Shown one piece after another: positions 10,236 to 19,583 of a DNA stretch of 64,000 bases. Every line of letters begins with the position of its first letter. The stretch's first letter is position 1. The stretch covers positions 50,912 to 114,911 of the forward strand of contig NZ_FOLC01000016.1 of the NCBI RefSeq assembly GCF_900112135.1. Direction: 5' to 3'. Both the position numbers and the translations under genes were made by a program. Source of the stretch: Collimonas sp. OK412. GTDB lineage: Bacteria; Pseudomonadota; Gammaproteobacteria; Burkholderiales; Burkholderiaceae_D. Under the pieces are notes generated by a model. It ran no database searches and was not told the DNA's origin. It saw nothing but the letters and a program-made list of their open reading frames with translations.

Positions 10236-10721
10236 TTAAGCGATATTGCCGGCCATCGCAGCGCGCAAGCGCCGCAACTCCTGGGTCAGCGCTTGCAGCT
10301 CATCCAGCGAACATTCTGCGCTGCAGCTTACCTGCGGCGGTATCGCTAGCGCCTGCTGGCGCAGGTTCTTGCCCGCCGCGGTCAGGCTGACGATCACCTG
10401 GCGTTCATCGTGAGACGAGCGCTGGCGGCGCAAAAAACCGCTGCTTTCCAGGCGCTTGAGCAAAGGTGTCAGGGTGCCGGAATCCAGGAACAGGCGCTCG
10501 CCGAGGGCAGACACAGTCAATTCGTCACGCTCCCACAGGGTCAGCAGCACCAGGTATTGCGGATAGGTCAGGCCCATTTTCTGCAGCAGCGGCTTGTATA
10601 TCTTGGTCATGGTCAGCGATGCGGAATACAGCGCAAAGCATAGCTGATTGTCCAGCAGCAGGCTGTCCGGCCCGAATGATTCCGGGGCAAGGTTTGCAGT
10701 CGTCTGTTTGCTGGTGTCCAT
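10236..10721 (-). CDS. ohrR: OhrR, peroxide-sensing MarR-family repressor
   Basis: This 160-residue MarR-type winged-helix regulator has the OhrR signature: a reactive cysteine C28 in [14 protein letters not shown], tyrosines in [21 protein letters not shown], and the HTH/wing segment [18 protein letters not shown] with RSSHDERQV. Further cysteines near residues 131-138 (VSCSAECS) suggest a two-cysteine sensing mode as in Xanthomonas OhrR. I chose the ATG at 10721 because the longer frame upstream is not MarR-like. It probably represses ohr and itself until oxidised by organic hydroperoxide. Confidence 0.93.
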   Translation of the reverse strand: MDTSKQTTANLAPESFGPDSLLLDNQLCFALYSASLTMTKIYKPLLQKMGLTYPQYLVLLTLWERDELTVSALGERLFLDSGTLTPLLKRLESSGFLRRQRSSHDERQVIVSLTAAGKNLRQQALAIPPQVSCSAECSLDELQALTQELRRLRAAMAGNIA

Positions 10722-10750
10722 GGCTTGAATAATATATCGCTTAAAATTAA

Positions 10751-10770
10751 ATTGCAAGCAATCTAAATTG
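10751..10770. promoter_or_regulatory. Candidate OhrR operator upstream of ohrR
   Basis: Two overlapping small dyads lie 30-50 bp upstream of the ohrR start in a very A/T-rich stretch: ATTGC-AA-GCAAT (10751-10762) and CAAT-CTAA-ATTG (10759-10770). The position fits autoregulation. The remaining bases up to the polB start (10771-11016) show no other feature I can support. Confidence 0.4.
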
Positions 10771-11016
10771 AATTTAAAACTATCGCCCGGATTGCGAATA
10801 ACTATGGCGCCAATCCCTGGCGATTTTCCGGCTATCGCTTTGCCTTGCAAGCCCTCCTGCTCCGACAACGCGGCAACGGCCAGAGTTTCGGAATAATTGC
10901 ATTCTTCCGGGCTGGCGTCGGCAGCAAAGTGCATTCATGAAATGTATCATTGCAAGACCTGGTCCCCAGCATCGCGTCGATGCGCAAATGAGAGCAGTTC
11001 TATATAAGGCAGTAGC

Positions 11017-13377
11017 GTGGCACAACAAGGTTTCATCCTGACCAGGCACTGGCGCGACACTCCCGATGGCACAGAAGTCGAGTTCTGGCTGGCGACCGAC
11101 AGCGGCCCGCAGCATGTCCGCCTGTCTCCCCAGCAGTCGGTGGCGTTCATCCCGGCCGCGCAGCAGCAACAGGCTGAAAGCGTATTGCGCAACGAACGCC
11201 GGTTCGAGCTGCGCCCGCTGCTCTTGAAAGATTTCCACTCGCGCCCGGTGCTGGGCCTGTATGTCCAGCAGCACCGCCAGCTGATCAAGCTGGACAAGCT
11301 GCTGAAGGAGCATGGCGTCGACGTCTACGAAGCCGACATCCGCCCGCCCGAACGTTATCTGATGGAGCGCTTCATCACGGCCCCGGTCTGGTTCGCCGGC
11401 GAGCCGAACGGCAGCGGGCCCATGCTCGACAGCTTCATGAAACCGGCAGCCGGGTATCGTCCGCAGCTGAAGCTGGTATCGCTCGATATCGAGACAACGG
11501 CGCATGGCGATTTGTATTCCATCGCTCTCGAAGGCTGCGGCCAGCGCCAGGTGTACATGCTGGGGCCGCCCAACGGAGACGCCGGCGAGATCGATTTCGA
11601 CCTGGAGTATTGCGCCAGCCGCCCGCTCCTCCTGGAGAAACTGAACCAATGGCTGGAGCGGCACGATCCCGACGCCATCATCGGCTGGAACCTGGTGCAG
11701 TTCGATTTGCGCGTCCTGCAAAAACATGCCCAGGAATACGGCATGCCGCTGCGCATCGGCCGCGGCGGCAGCCAGATGGAGTGGCGCGAACACGGCTTCA
11801 AGCCGAACCATCATTTCGCGTCCGCCGCCGGCCGCCTGATCATCGACGGCATCGAAGCGCTGAAATCGGCGACCTGGAATTTTCCCTCCTTCAGCCTGGA
11901 GCATGTCGCCCAAACCCTGCTGGGCGAAGGAAAATCGATCACCAATCCCTACCAGCGCATGGCGGAAATCGACCGCCGCTTCGCCGAGGACAAGCCGGCG
12001 CTGGCGACCTACAACCTGAAAGACTGCGAGCTGGTGACGCGCATCTTCGCCAAGACCGAGCTGCTGACTTTCCTGCTGGAGCGCGCCGCCGTCACCGGCT
12101 TGCCGGCAGACCGCAGCGGCGGATCGGTAGCGGCCTTCGGCCACCTGTACCTGCCCCATATGCACCGCCAGGGCTACGTCGCGCCGAACCTCGGCGATGT
12201 CTCGGGCGAACCCAGTCCCGGCGGCTTCGTGATGGATTCGCAATCCGGCCTGTACGATTCGGTCGTGGTCCTGGACTACAAGAGCCTTTACCCCTCGATC
12301 ATCCGCACCTTCCTGATCGACCCGGTCGGACTGGTCGAAGGCATGCAGCATCCCGCCGACAGCGATTCCGTGCCAGGCTTCCGCGGCGCCCGCTTCTCCC
12401 GCACCAAACACAGCTTGCCGGCCATCGTCAGCCAGATCTGGCAAGGGCGCGAAACGGCAAAACGCCAGCACAACCAGCCGCTGTCGCAAGCCTTGAAGAT
12501 CATCATGAACGCCTTCTACGGCGTGCTGGGATCGACCGGCTGCCGCTTCTTCGATCCGCGCCTGGCGTCGTCGATCACCATGCGCGGCCATGAAATCATG
12601 CACAAGACACGCGAACTGATCGAGGCCAAAGGCTACCAGGTCATCTACGGCGACACCGACTCCACGTTTGTCTGGCTCAAGCAGCCGCATACGGAGCAAC
12701 AGGCGGCCCGGATCGGCAATGCACTGGCGCAGGACGTCAACGCATGGTGGCGGCGGCACCTGCGGCAAACGCTGGATATCGAATGCGCGCTGGAACTGGA
12801 GTTCGACACCCATTACCATCGCTTCCTGATGCCGACCATCCGCGGCGCCGAACTGGGCAGCAAGAAGCGCTACGCCGGATTGATCGTGAACGCAGATGGC
12901 ACGGAAGAGATGGTGTACAAGGGGCTGGAGTCGGTACGCTCCGACTGGACGCCGCTGGCCAAGCAATTCCAGCAGCAGCTTTACCAGCACATATTCAAGC
13001 GCGAACCCTACCAGTCCTATGTGCGCGACTATGTCAGCCGCACGCTTAACGGCGAATTCGATGAGTTGCTGGTCTACCGCAAGCGCCTGAGGCGGCCTCT
13101 CGATGCGTACCAGCGCAACGTGCCGCAGCATGTACGCGCCGCGCGCGTCGCCGATGAATTCAACCGCGAGCAAGGCCGGCCGCTGCAGTACCAGAACGGC
13201 GGCTGGATCAGCTACGTCATGACCACGGCCGGCCCCGAGCCGCTGGAAACGCAGCGCTCGGCGATTGACTACGACCACTACCTGAGCCGGCAGCTGCAGC
13301 CGCTGGCGGATGCGATATTGCCGTTTCTGGACGATAATTTTGCGGCGCTGGTGGGGAGGCAGAAGGAATTGTTTTAA
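11017..13377 (+). CDS. polB: DNA polymerase II (family B)
   Basis: This is a family B DNA polymerase with proofreading exonuclease, 786 residues, the length of E. coli Pol II. The exonuclease motif I is in [11 protein letters not shown] (about residue 155). Polymerase motif A is in [15 protein letters not shown], motif B around [12 protein letters not shown], and motif C is [11 protein letters not shown]. The start codon is GTG; a TATATA-like -10 box lies only about 11 bp upstream. Pol II is usually damage-induced, but I found no clear LexA box in the 295-bp upstream gap. It probably serves in translesion synthesis and replication restart. Confidence 0.95.
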   Translation: MAQQGFILTRHWRDTPDGTEVEFWLATDSGPQHVRLSPQQSVAFIPAAQQQQAESVLRNERRFELRPLLLKDFHSRPVLGLYVQQHRQLIKLDKLLKEHGVDVYEADIRPPERYLMERFITAPVWFAGEPNGSGPMLDSFMKPAAGYRPQLKLVSLDIETTAHGDLYSIALEGCGQRQVYMLGPPNGDAGEIDFDLEYCASRPLLLEKLNQWLERHDPDAIIGWNLVQFDLRVLQKHAQEYGMPLRIGRGGSQMEWREHGFKPNHHFASAAGRLIIDGIEALKSATWNFPSFSLEHVAQTLLGEGKSITNPYQRMAEIDRRFAEDKPALATYNLKDCELVTRIFAKTELLTFLLERAAVTGLPADRSGGSVAAFGHLYLPHMHRQGYVAPNLGDVSGEPSPGGFVMDSQSGLYDSVVVLDYKSLYPSIIRTFLIDPVGLVEGMQHPADSDSVPGFRGARFSRTKHSLPAIVSQIWQGRETAKRQHNQPLSQALKIIMNAFYGVLGSTGCRFFDPRLASSITMRGHEIMHKTRELIEAKGYQVIYGDTDSTFVWLKQPHTEQQAARIGNALAQDVNAWWRRHLRQTLDIECALELEFDTHYHRFLMPTIRGAELGSKKRYAGLIVNADGTEEMVYKGLESVRSDWTPLAKQFQQQLYQHIFKREPYQSYVRDYVSRTLNGEFDELLVYRKRLRRPLDAYQRNVPQHVRAARVADEFNREQGRPLQYQNGGWISYVMTTAGPEPLETQRSAIDYDHYLSRQLQPLADAILPFLDDNFAALVGRQKELF

Positions 13378-13434
13378 AGTTGCGTGTTGCCTGCGAGCGC
13401 CTGCAATCGGCTACCAGCGGCCACGGCCGCCTGA

Positions 13435-13836
13435 TCATTTCGGCACAAATACGTTAAATTGCCTGCCTGGCACGGTCACCCACGACGCAATGGTTTTTGC
13501 GCCTGCCGGCCCTGCTTTAGTGACATGAACATCTTTTGCGGCAAGCTGGTAACTCTCGCCCGCATGGACAACTTTTGCAGGCACGCCATCTACCAGAACT
13601 GTTATTTCCCCTTCAAGCACATACACGACCTCAGGCCCGATCGCCTTGTGGCGGGGTTTTTCGGCGTTCGGAGGAAACTCGGCAATCCCCATGCCCATTT
13701 CGCGATCGGTTCCCTGCACGCGGATTCTTTGCAAGACTTGTGTTTCCTTTGCTGCCGGCGCCATGCCGGCGGCCATGGCAGGATGCACCGACAGGATGCC
13801 CGCCAGAAGGGTGGAAATAGAAAGATATGCTGTCAC
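13435..13836 (-). CDS. Exported small cupin protein
   Basis: This 133-residue protein has a signal peptide (hydrophobic stretch LSISTLLAGILSV, likely cleavage near AMAA) and a single cupin barrel (GPEVVYVLEGEITVLVDG, then HAGESYQLAAKDVHVTKAG). The usual metal-binding His set is incomplete; one His remains before the GPE strand and one in KDVH. Function is unknown. The start is GTG at 13836, supported by a GGAG box 7 bp upstream. It faces polB end to end. Confidence 0.8.
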   Translation of the reverse strand: MTAYLSISTLLAGILSVHPAMAAGMAPAAKETQVLQRIRVQGTDREMGMGIAEFPPNAEKPRHKAIGPEVVYVLEGEITVLVDGVPAKVVHAGESYQLAAKDVHVTKAGPAGAKTIASWVTVPGRQFNVFVPK

Positions 13837-13877
13837 TATGGGTTCTCCGGACTATTCCATGAATTGATATTTATAAT

Positions 13878-14057
13878 GCGGTAAGACGCACGTTGCAGGG
13901 CGTAATAGCGAAGCGCATTACGCCGCATGTGATGCCTCACTAAGGCAAGCGATGTCAAATGAATTGGGGCGAATAGCAATAGGAGAAACTGCATGATGTC
14001 GACCAAACATACGGCGTAATGCGCTTCGCTATTACGCCCTACGCCTTACCGCGTTGT
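13878..14057. repeat. REP-doublet element, copy 1
   Basis: Two REP-like hairpin units in inverted orientation flank a ~90-bp spacer. The left unit (about 13897-13925) and right unit (about 14012-14040) have arms GGCGTAAT/ATTACGCC and the mini-hairpin tip GCGAAGC. The right unit carries the GTAG tetranucleotide 5' of its hairpin, the hallmark of REPs recognised by RAYT transposases; in the left unit it reads GCAG. Positions 13897-14057 are identical over 161 bp to 20670-20830. Outer arms GCGGTAAG (13878) and CTTACCGC (14045) add a further inverted repeat. Confidence 0.9.
13993..14019 (+). other. Eight-codon mini-ORF inside the REP spacer (copy 1)
   Basis: An AGGAG box at 13981-13985 precedes ATG ATG and an open frame for MMSTKHTA, whose TAA stop is formed by the first bases of the right REP arm. 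The arrangement looks like a translation start captured between hairpins. Whether it is translated is unknown. The same ORF occurs at 20766-20792 in copy 2. Confidence 0.4.
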
Positions 14058-14303
14058 AACGTAGTCGTCCAGCCGCTCTGGAAGCAATATGCCTTGTGTC
14101 CGATCCCTGCCTTCGATGAAGCGCCCCATATTGATTACCCGAAATATGACGAGATATCGCTAGGACACGGCAACGCTTATTTCGTTTACTCGAAAAACAA
14201 GAAAGTTACGTTATATTTGAAGCCGGATCCCGATTGGATCCGTTTTTACACAGTCTGGGCCACCAGCGGTCGTTCGACAGCCCTACACACCTCTGGAGAA
14301 ATT

Positions 14304-14459
14304 ATGTTTGACCACGTTAAATTTGGAATCAGTGACTATGCAGTGAGCAAAGCATTCTTTCTCAAGGCTCAGGGAAATTGGAGAGCTATCAACGCGGCAA
14401 CACTTGGGTTCATCTCGATAACATCGGAAGATGTGGGGCCGATGACAGTTGCCTCTTGA
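14304..14459 (+). pseudogene. Truncated VOC (glyoxalase-like) gene remnant
   Basis: The translation MFDHVKFGISDYAVSKAFFLKA matches the usual N-terminal strand and helix of small VOC-superfamily proteins. After about 22 residues the similarity ends and the frame stops at 14457-14459, so only a stump of the ~125-residue family length remains. The frame is also open upstream to 14019, inside the REP element, with unrecognised sequence (…KPDPDWIRFYTVWATSGRS…). I cannot say whether that upstream part is a separate gene relic. Confidence 0.6.
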
Positions 14460-14496
14460 TGTTCGCTTCCGGCCAGGAGCGAAATTTCATATAAGA

Positions 14497-14516
14497 GAGC
14501 CCACCAAGATGGGCTC
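14497..14516 (-). terminator. Hairpin after the NmrA-type gene
   Basis: A 7-bp perfect stem (GAGCCCA / TGGGCTC, 6-nt loop) begins 16 bp after the minus-strand stop at 14532. The T-tract is poor on either side, so it is at best a weak intrinsic terminator. Confidence 0.5.
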
Positions 14517-14531
14517 CCTCAGCTTAGGCGC

Positions 14532-15401
14532 TTAATCCTGCTTCAGCAGATCACGGACCGCATCACGATAATTGCGCAGCGGACGCCCCAGCATCTTCTC
14601 CAGCACCTCCACTACGCCTGGTGCGGCATGCATGCCGATGGTCTGGATGCGTCCCATCATCAGGCGCATGTCATAGGCCATCCAATCGGGGCCATAGGCC
14701 GCCAATTGCTGCTCGAAACCGTCAAGTCCATCTCCACCGTAGTGAATCTCGCGGTGGAGCTCCTCGCCCCAGACGCCGGCGGCAACCGGTCCGGTCAGGA
14801 TCTCGGGGCCCACCAGTTCGAGCGTGCGGCGCGGCAGCGCATGCGTCGTGTGATGGCGCGCCAACAGCTCGGCCGCCGCGATGTCAGCGATGTCGCGCAC
14901 GTCGATCATTTCCACTCCGGCCTCGCCGATCGGCATCGGATAGATGCCATAGCCTTCGATCACGGACTTGATACGCTCGTCGTTCTGCATGAAATAGGCT
15001 GGCCGCAGGATGGTCGCCGGCAGCTCCAGGCTCTCGATCATCCGCTCAACCGTGTGCTTGCCCGTGAAGTGCGGAACATTTGTGTAGAGATCGGCGTGGA
15101 TTACCGAGAGGTAGACGATGCGTTCGATTCCCGCCTCCTTGGCCAGATTCAGCGTCATCAGCGCTTGCGTCACTTCATCTGGCGTCACCGCGTTGAGCAG
15201 GAACAGGGTGCGCACCGACGACAGCGCCGCGCGCATGGATTTGGGGCTGCTCATGTCGCCCACGACCTCGGTCACGCCGTCGGGTAGCAAGGCCTTGCCG
15301 GGCGTGCGAACCAAGGCCTTGAGTTCGACGTTGGCCGACGCCAGGCGTTGCAGGATCAGGGAGCCGATGGTGCCGGAGGCACCGGTAATCAGGATGCTCA
15401 T
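14532..15401 (-). CDS. NAD(P)-binding protein, NmrA / quinone-reductase-2-like family
   Basis: This 289-residue atypical short-chain dehydrogenase has the N-terminal Rossmann signature ITGASGTIGSLIL at residues 4-16. Then come ALVRTPGK (cofactor 2'-phosphate region), VVGDMSSP, and YLSVIHADL in place of the canonical YxxxK. Family members act as redox sensors or NADPH:quinone oxidoreductases. It runs in the same direction as, and 37 bp downstream of, the MDR-type oxidoreductase gene, so the two probably form an operon. The start is supported by AAAGGA upstream of the ATG. Confidence 0.88.
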   Translation of the reverse strand: MSILITGASGTIGSLILQRLASANVELKALVRTPGKALLPDGVTEVVGDMSSPKSMRAALSSVRTLFLLNAVTPDEVTQALMTLNLAKEAGIERIVYLSVIHADLYTNVPHFTGKHTVERMIESLELPATILRPAYFMQNDERIKSVIEGYGIYPMPIGEAGVEMIDVRDIADIAAAELLARHHTTHALPRRTLELVGPEILTGPVAAGVWGEELHREIHYGGDGLDGFEQQLAAYGPDWMAYDMRLMMGRIQTIGMHAAPGVVEVLEKMLGRPLRNYRDAVRDLLKQD

Positions 15402-15438
15402 GTTGTATTTCCTTTATGAATGGATGCGGATGGATGAG

Positions 15439-16371
15439 TCAGAGGGAGAAGGCGACGACGGTCTTGCCGAGTTGCGGTCGGGTGCGGTTGCGTTCGATCA
15501 CGGCGGGCAGATCATCGAAGGGAACCACGGCGTCGACCCGAGATTGCAGGCGGCCGTGCGTGACGTCTACGGCGATCTCCTGTAGCCGCTCGGCGTCGGG
15601 CTTGCTCATGAACCACAGGCCGCGGCTGCCGGCGGGAGTGCTCTGCAGGATCGCCGGGGAGGCAGTGCTGACGATGGCGCCGTTGGCAGAGAGCACCTGC
15701 CAGGAGCGAGCGAGGGTGTCTGCGCCGACGTAGTCGAGCACCAGGTCAATGTTACTGACAACCGCCTCGAACTGGCCGGTCTGGTAGTCGATGGCATGGT
15801 CGGCGCCCAGGCCGAGCACGTAGTCGAAATCGCGGGTCAGCGCAGTGGTGAACACCTTGGCGCCGGCGCGGCGCGCGAACTGCACCGCGAAACCGCCCAG
15901 CCCGCCGGCCGCGCCATGGATCAGGATGCGCTGTCCGGCGTGGACGGGCCCGGCGAAGTGCAGGCTTTGCCATGCGGAGACGGCCGCTACCGGCAGTGCC
16001 GCGGCGTCGGTGAAGCTCATTGACGCGGGCATGGGAGCGAGGTTGGCTGCATCCACAGCCACCAGTTCGGCATAGGCGCCCAGCCCGCCGAGCGGCCCCA
16101 TCACGCGATCACCCTTGGTGAAGCGGGTGACGCCGGGGCCAACCTGCTCGACCACGCCGGCCAGCTCGATGCCCAGCACGGTCGGCAACGCCAGAGGGAA
16201 GGCGTCCCTGACGTAGCCTTCGCGGACCTTCCAGTCCAGCCCGTTGACGCCGGCGGCGTGCACGCGCACCACGACCTGGCCGGCGCCCGCGACCGGCGCC
16301 TCGATGAGGGAAATCCTGGCGGCGTCGGGACCGCCATACTGCATCAGCTGCAAAGCACGAATCTTTTTCAT
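15439..16371 (-). CDS. NADP-dependent quinone-oxidoreductase-like enzyme (MDR superfamily)
   Basis: This 310-residue medium-chain dehydrogenase/reductase has an N-terminal GroES-like domain (VVRVHAAGVNGLDWKVREGY, TVLGIELAGVVEQVGPGV) and a Rossmann domain with ILIHGAAGGLGGFAVQFARRAGAKV. Zinc-ligand cysteines are absent, so it belongs to the zinc-free quinone oxidoreductase branch. It is divergent from a LysR regulator 100 bp away, a classical arrangement in which the regulator controls the enzyme. The start is supported by AAGGAG 7 bp upstream. Confidence 0.9.
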   Translation of the reverse strand: MKKIRALQLMQYGGPDAARISLIEAPVAGAGQVVVRVHAAGVNGLDWKVREGYVRDAFPLALPTVLGIELAGVVEQVGPGVTRFTKGDRVMGPLGGLGAYAELVAVDAANLAPMPASMSFTDAAALPVAAVSAWQSLHFAGPVHAGQRILIHGAAGGLGGFAVQFARRAGAKVFTTALTRDFDYVLGLGADHAIDYQTGQFEAVVSNIDLVLDYVGADTLARSWQVLSANGAIVSTASPAILQSTPAGSRGLWFMSKPDAERLQEIAVDVTHGRLQSRVDAVVPFDDLPAVIERNRTRPQLGKTVVAFSL

Positions 16372-16471
16372 GACAACTCCTTGTGGTTGGGTACGGACCT
16401 AACAATAATGTGTTTCATATTCAAAACAAAGACCATAAAATATAGACACACTGTATTGATATTGAGACGAA

Positions 16472-17347
16472 ATGGACATTAACGCGTTGGCAGATTTCCA
16501 ACTGGTGGCGACCCACGGCGGATTCGGCCGCGCCAGCCGCGCGAGCGGGCGCTCAAAGGCGACCTTGTCGCGCCGGATCGCCGAATTCGAGGAAGCGCTG
16601 GGCGTGCGCCTCATCGAACGGGGCGCGCGCAATCTTGAGCTGACGCAGGCGGGACGACTCCTGCTGAAGCGCTCCGAAGCACCGATGCGCGAACTCGCTG
16701 AGGCGCTGGCCGAGGCCAGGGAAGGCGTGGACAAGCCGCGCGGGCGACTGCGCATCGCGGCGCCCCTGGTCTTTTCGCAGATGGCACTGGGAGGAATACT
16801 CGCCAGGTTTCAGGCGAGCTATCCGGAGGTGCAGGTCGAGGCCGTGGCGGAAGACCGATTGGTTGACTTGGTGGAGGAACACTTCGACGTCACCATCCGT
16901 ATCAACCCGCGCAAGGACAGCGCTCTGGTAGGCAGGTGCTTCGCCAGAGACCGGCTGGTTCTCGCCGCCGTCCCATCGCTGCGCGCCCCGGGAGGACGAA
17001 CCGCCAAGCCCGTCTCTACGCCAGCGGTAGTCACGCCGACCTACCGCGACGGCGACCTGTGGTCCGCTACCGACCGCAAGCTGGTGGTGGAGCCGCGGCC
17101 GGTCCTGCACCTGTCGTCGTTACTGATGGTGCGCGATGCCGCCGCGGCCGGCGCCGGCGTGGCGCTGCTGCCGCAATCCTTGGCGCAAGGCCTGGTCGAC
17201 GAGGGCAGACTGACGACTTGGGGAATGGTCGGCGAGGAGGTCGAACTCTGGATCCTGTACACGTCGCGCCGGCTGCAGAGCCCGAAAGTACGGGCGTTTG
17301 TCGACTTCATTTGCGGCCAGTATCCAACAGGATGGTTTGTTATTTAA
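16472..17347 (+). CDS. LysR-family transcriptional regulator
   Basis: The 291-residue protein has an N-terminal winged HTH (FQLVATHGGFGRASRASGRSK, then RRIAEFEEALGVRLIERGAR) and a C-terminal effector-binding domain (RLRIAAPLVFSQMALGGIL, RDRLVLAAVPSL, AAGAGVALLPQSLAQ). It is transcribed divergently from the oxidoreductase at 16371, and the 100-bp A/T-rich intergenic region probably holds its T-N11-A operator. Its effector is unknown; electrophiles or quinones are plausible from the neighbours. Confidence 0.92.
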   Translation: MDINALADFQLVATHGGFGRASRASGRSKATLSRRIAEFEEALGVRLIERGARNLELTQAGRLLLKRSEAPMRELAEALAEAREGVDKPRGRLRIAAPLVFSQMALGGILARFQASYPEVQVEAVAEDRLVDLVEEHFDVTIRINPRKDSALVGRCFARDRLVLAAVPSLRAPGGRTAKPVSTPAVVTPTYRDGDLWSATDRKLVVEPRPVLHLSSLLMVRDAAAAGAGVALLPQSLAQGLVDEGRLTTWGMVGEEVELWILYTSRRLQSPKVRAFVDFICGQYPTGWFVI

Positions 17348-17665
17348 CTCTGTCCGCCAGGCGATCCTTGCTCATTTTGCCAGCGCCCCACATCAAGGCC
17401 TTCTGGCTTTCCGTGTAATAGATCCGAGATCTTTGGGACATTTGCAACACTCCCACTGTTTGAGCAGTTTATAGTAGTGTGTTGCATCCACCGGTTGAAT
17501 CCACAGCCAGTAACGGTCATTCAAGATCTTGCCCAGATGTCCAAAAAAATTATTGGCAGATTTAAACTAGACTCGTAAGGCTGTCCAAGAATTAGGAACT
17601 CGCCGCTCATTTTTTTGCACCGGTCAAATTTGCGAAATGAACTTTAAATCACGTTAGGGCTCAAG
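17348..17665. other. Gene-free stretch between lysR and the LysE-family gene
   Basis: No frame here looks like a protein. The segment around 17485-17540 (TCCACCGGTTGAATCCACAG) shares GTTGAATCCACA with 37916-37927, suggesting a worn repeat. No promoter or terminator could be assigned. Confidence 0.4.
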
Positions 17666-18289
17666 ATGATCGAACTCTCCACACTCCTGGCTTTCACTCT
17701 ACTCAATATGAGCTTCGCTCTGATTCCAGGACCCGACGTCATCTGCATCCTGTCCAATTCAGTCTCACGCGGCGCGTCGGCCGGTGCACAGGTCTGTGCC
17801 GGCATCGCTTGTGCGGCGTTAGTGCATGCAGGGGCTGCGACCTTTGGAATCACTGCGTTTCTGGCATCAGTACCCACGGCATTTGTCGTTGTAAAGACCA
17901 TTGGAGCTGTCTACCTCTGCTGGCTTGGTTGGAAAATGCTGCGCAGCCCTGCCTCTGTCGCCACGGAGCCATCCAAAATCCGTCGGGCATCACCTTTCGC
18001 ACAGGGCGCTGTATCCAATCTGTTAAATCCAAAGGTAGCTCTCTTCTTTCTCGCTATTCTTCCTCAATTTATAAATCCGTCTCTGGGCAATCCTGGGCTA
18101 CAAGCGGCCATTCTTGGTCTAGTTTCCATCACATCGGGCACCGCGGTAAACCTCTGCACCGCCGCGCTTGGCGGCCGCGCGCGGCATTGGCTACTAGCCA
18201 AGCCAATGCTTTTCCAGCGCTTTCAGCAGTTTGCCGGTGCCGCGCTTGTCAGTCTTGGAGTCAAGGTTGCCTTGGAGCGCGCACGATGA
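17666..18289 (+). CDS. LysE/RhtB-family amino-acid exporter
   Basis: This 207-residue integral membrane protein has the family signature at its N-terminus (SFALIPGPDVICILSNSVSRGASAG) and about six hydrophobic segments. Later it has FAQGAVSNLLNPKVALFFLAILPQF, the typical second signature. Members export amino acids or homoserine lactone-like compounds; the substrate cannot be told. Base composition is lower in GC than the core genes. The neighbours on both sides are gene-free, so it is probably transcribed alone. Confidence 0.9.
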   Translation: MIELSTLLAFTLLNMSFALIPGPDVICILSNSVSRGASAGAQVCAGIACAALVHAGAATFGITAFLASVPTAFVVVKTIGAVYLCWLGWKMLRSPASVATEPSKIRRASPFAQGAVSNLLNPKVALFFLAILPQFINPSLGNPGLQAAILGLVSITSGTAVNLCTAALGGRARHWLLAKPMLFQRFQQFAGAALVSLGVKVALERAR

Positions 18290-18673
18290 GCCCTAACCAC
18301 TCCGTCAAGGAAGCCTGCCCGGGGCGGCTCCCTTACGTCGAACGTTAAAGTCTGCTCTTTGGAATCGTCACAGGCCGCTATAGGGCGAAATCAACCTGTG
18401 GCGATTGGCTGAAGACGGCCATGACCAGCCACTGGCTTATCTTCTCCTTTGCGGTCGCTGATTCTGTGCGCTGCTCCAAAGCGGCCATTGCATCGATGGC
18501 ACCAGAACACTTACCTGAACGGCAGCTGTGTATTGAAGGCCGCCGATCGATGGGCCTACTACCGAACGGCGGCAGAGGGTCGTAACGGCACGGTAACGCT
18601 GTATCAGTGGTAGACACGATAATAGACAGTCTCCCCCCTGCTGGAATGTCGTGCAAGCATAGGGGGCGAGGAA
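18290..18673. other. Decayed intergenic stretch
   Basis: No supportable gene is present. A palindromic piece (CACAGG ... CCTGTG, 18370-18415) and scattered GGCC-containing blocks resemble the worn repeats seen at 20051, 32431 and 36981. It looks like accumulated repeat debris. Confidence 0.4.
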
Positions 18674-19477
18674 TCAAATCGAGACCCGATGACGAGGTCG
18701 GAGCATGTTCGCGACGATTTGCAATATTGTTTGCCTGGGGAGCATCCGAGGTAACCACCCAAGCATGCGATTTGCACCTCCGGGTACGACATGGCTCTGA
18801 CCTCGATCAAGTGCCTGTAAGCTTGCGTTGACGACAGTATCTGTGGCCATACGCGTGCCGACCCCAGCCTCGGCAGCGCCCACTACATCAAAGAAAGCAG
18901 TATCGGTGGCACCTGGGCACACTGCAAGCACGCGCACGCCGCGAGCGCGATATTCTTGCCACAAAGCTTCTGAAAAAGAGAGCACGAAAGCCTTGGTGGC
19001 GCCATAGATGGCCATGTAGGGCAGCGGCTGCAGAGCGGCGGTTGACGCCACATTGATGATTGATCCTTCCCCCTGTTTCAACATGGCTGGCAATGCTGCA
19101 TGGCTGAGTTCGACGACGGCTCTGCAATTGAGCGATATCTCGTCGAGTTGCCGTTCCAGCGACAACGTATCGAAATGACCGTAAGTCGCAAAGCCAGCAT
19201 TGTTGATGAGGATGTTCGGCGTCAAACCAAGCGCACTTGCCCTCGCGTGGGCGTCACTGGCAGCACCGGTTTCGGTCAGATCGGCTACTAGGGCGTGAGC
19301 TCGGATGCTGTGGCGATGCGCCAGCTCCTGTGCCAGGCTGCTTAGCTTGTCGCCTGAGCGTGCGACAAGAGTCAGGTTCGCGCCGCGTGCGGCCAGCGCA
19401 TGGGCAAATGCCAGGCCTATTCCGGATGAGGCGCCTGTTATCATGATGGCGGTGTTGCGATAGTTGAGTGGTCGCAT
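18674..19477 (-). CDS. Short-chain dehydrogenase/reductase
   Basis: This 267-residue classical SDR has a cofactor motif TGASSGIGLAFAHALAARGA, NNAG in ILINNAGFATYG, catalytic Ser in INVASTAAL, and YGATK as YxxxK. I chose the ATG at 19477: upstream start codons at 19529 and 19535 lie inside a MerR-type promoter, and the first residues MRPLNYRNTAIMITGASSG fit the family. It is divergent from a MerR-type regulator gene 106 bp away, which probably controls it. The substrate is unknown. Confidence 0.9.
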   Translation of the reverse strand: MRPLNYRNTAIMITGASSGIGLAFAHALAARGANLTLVARSGDKLSSLAQELAHRHSIRAHALVADLTETGAASDAHARASALGLTPNILINNAGFATYGHFDTLSLERQLDEISLNCRAVVELSHAALPAMLKQGEGSIINVASTAALQPLPYMAIYGATKAFVLSFSEALWQEYRARGVRVLAVCPGATDTAFFDVVGAAEAGVGTRMATDTVVNASLQALDRGQSHVVPGGANRMLGWLPRMLPRQTILQIVANMLRPRHRVSI

Positions 19478-19505
19478 GGTGAAATGATTCGTTATGAGAG
19501 TGTCG

Positions 19506-19537
19506 ACTGTAAAGCGTGGACTATGGTCCATGGTCAA
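19506..19537 (-). promoter_or_regulatory. MerR-type promoter/operator for the SDR gene
   Basis: On the minus strand a TTGACC -35 (19532-19537) and TACAGT -10 (19506-19511) are separated by 20 bp. An over-long spacer of 19-20 bp is the hallmark of promoters twisted open by MerR-family activators. The spacer region holds the near-perfect palindrome GACTATGGTCCATGGTC (19519-19535). The expected transcript start lies about 22 nt upstream of the SDR start codon. Confidence 0.7.
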
Positions 19538-19583
19538 TCATTCTTTTCGACAGCTTGCGTCTCGATTGGAAGGAAACTGGGTA

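Noticed and set aside
11001..11006. LexA-controlled polB promoter
   Set aside because: A TATATA box is present, but no CTGT-N8-ACAG site could be found near it.
10780..13278. 832-aa minus-strand frame over polB
   Set aside because: It is antisense to the DNA polymerase II gene with all its catalytic motifs; high GC leaves the opposite frame open by chance.
13897..14057. CRISPR-like repeat
   Set aside because: Only two copies, 6.8 kb apart, with no spacer array.
14019..14303. Frame starting in the REP element (MRFAITPYALPRCN...)
   Set aside because: The start lies in the repeat, and similar MRFAI-type openings appear antisense at the other REP copies, so it is repeat-derived rather than a gene start.
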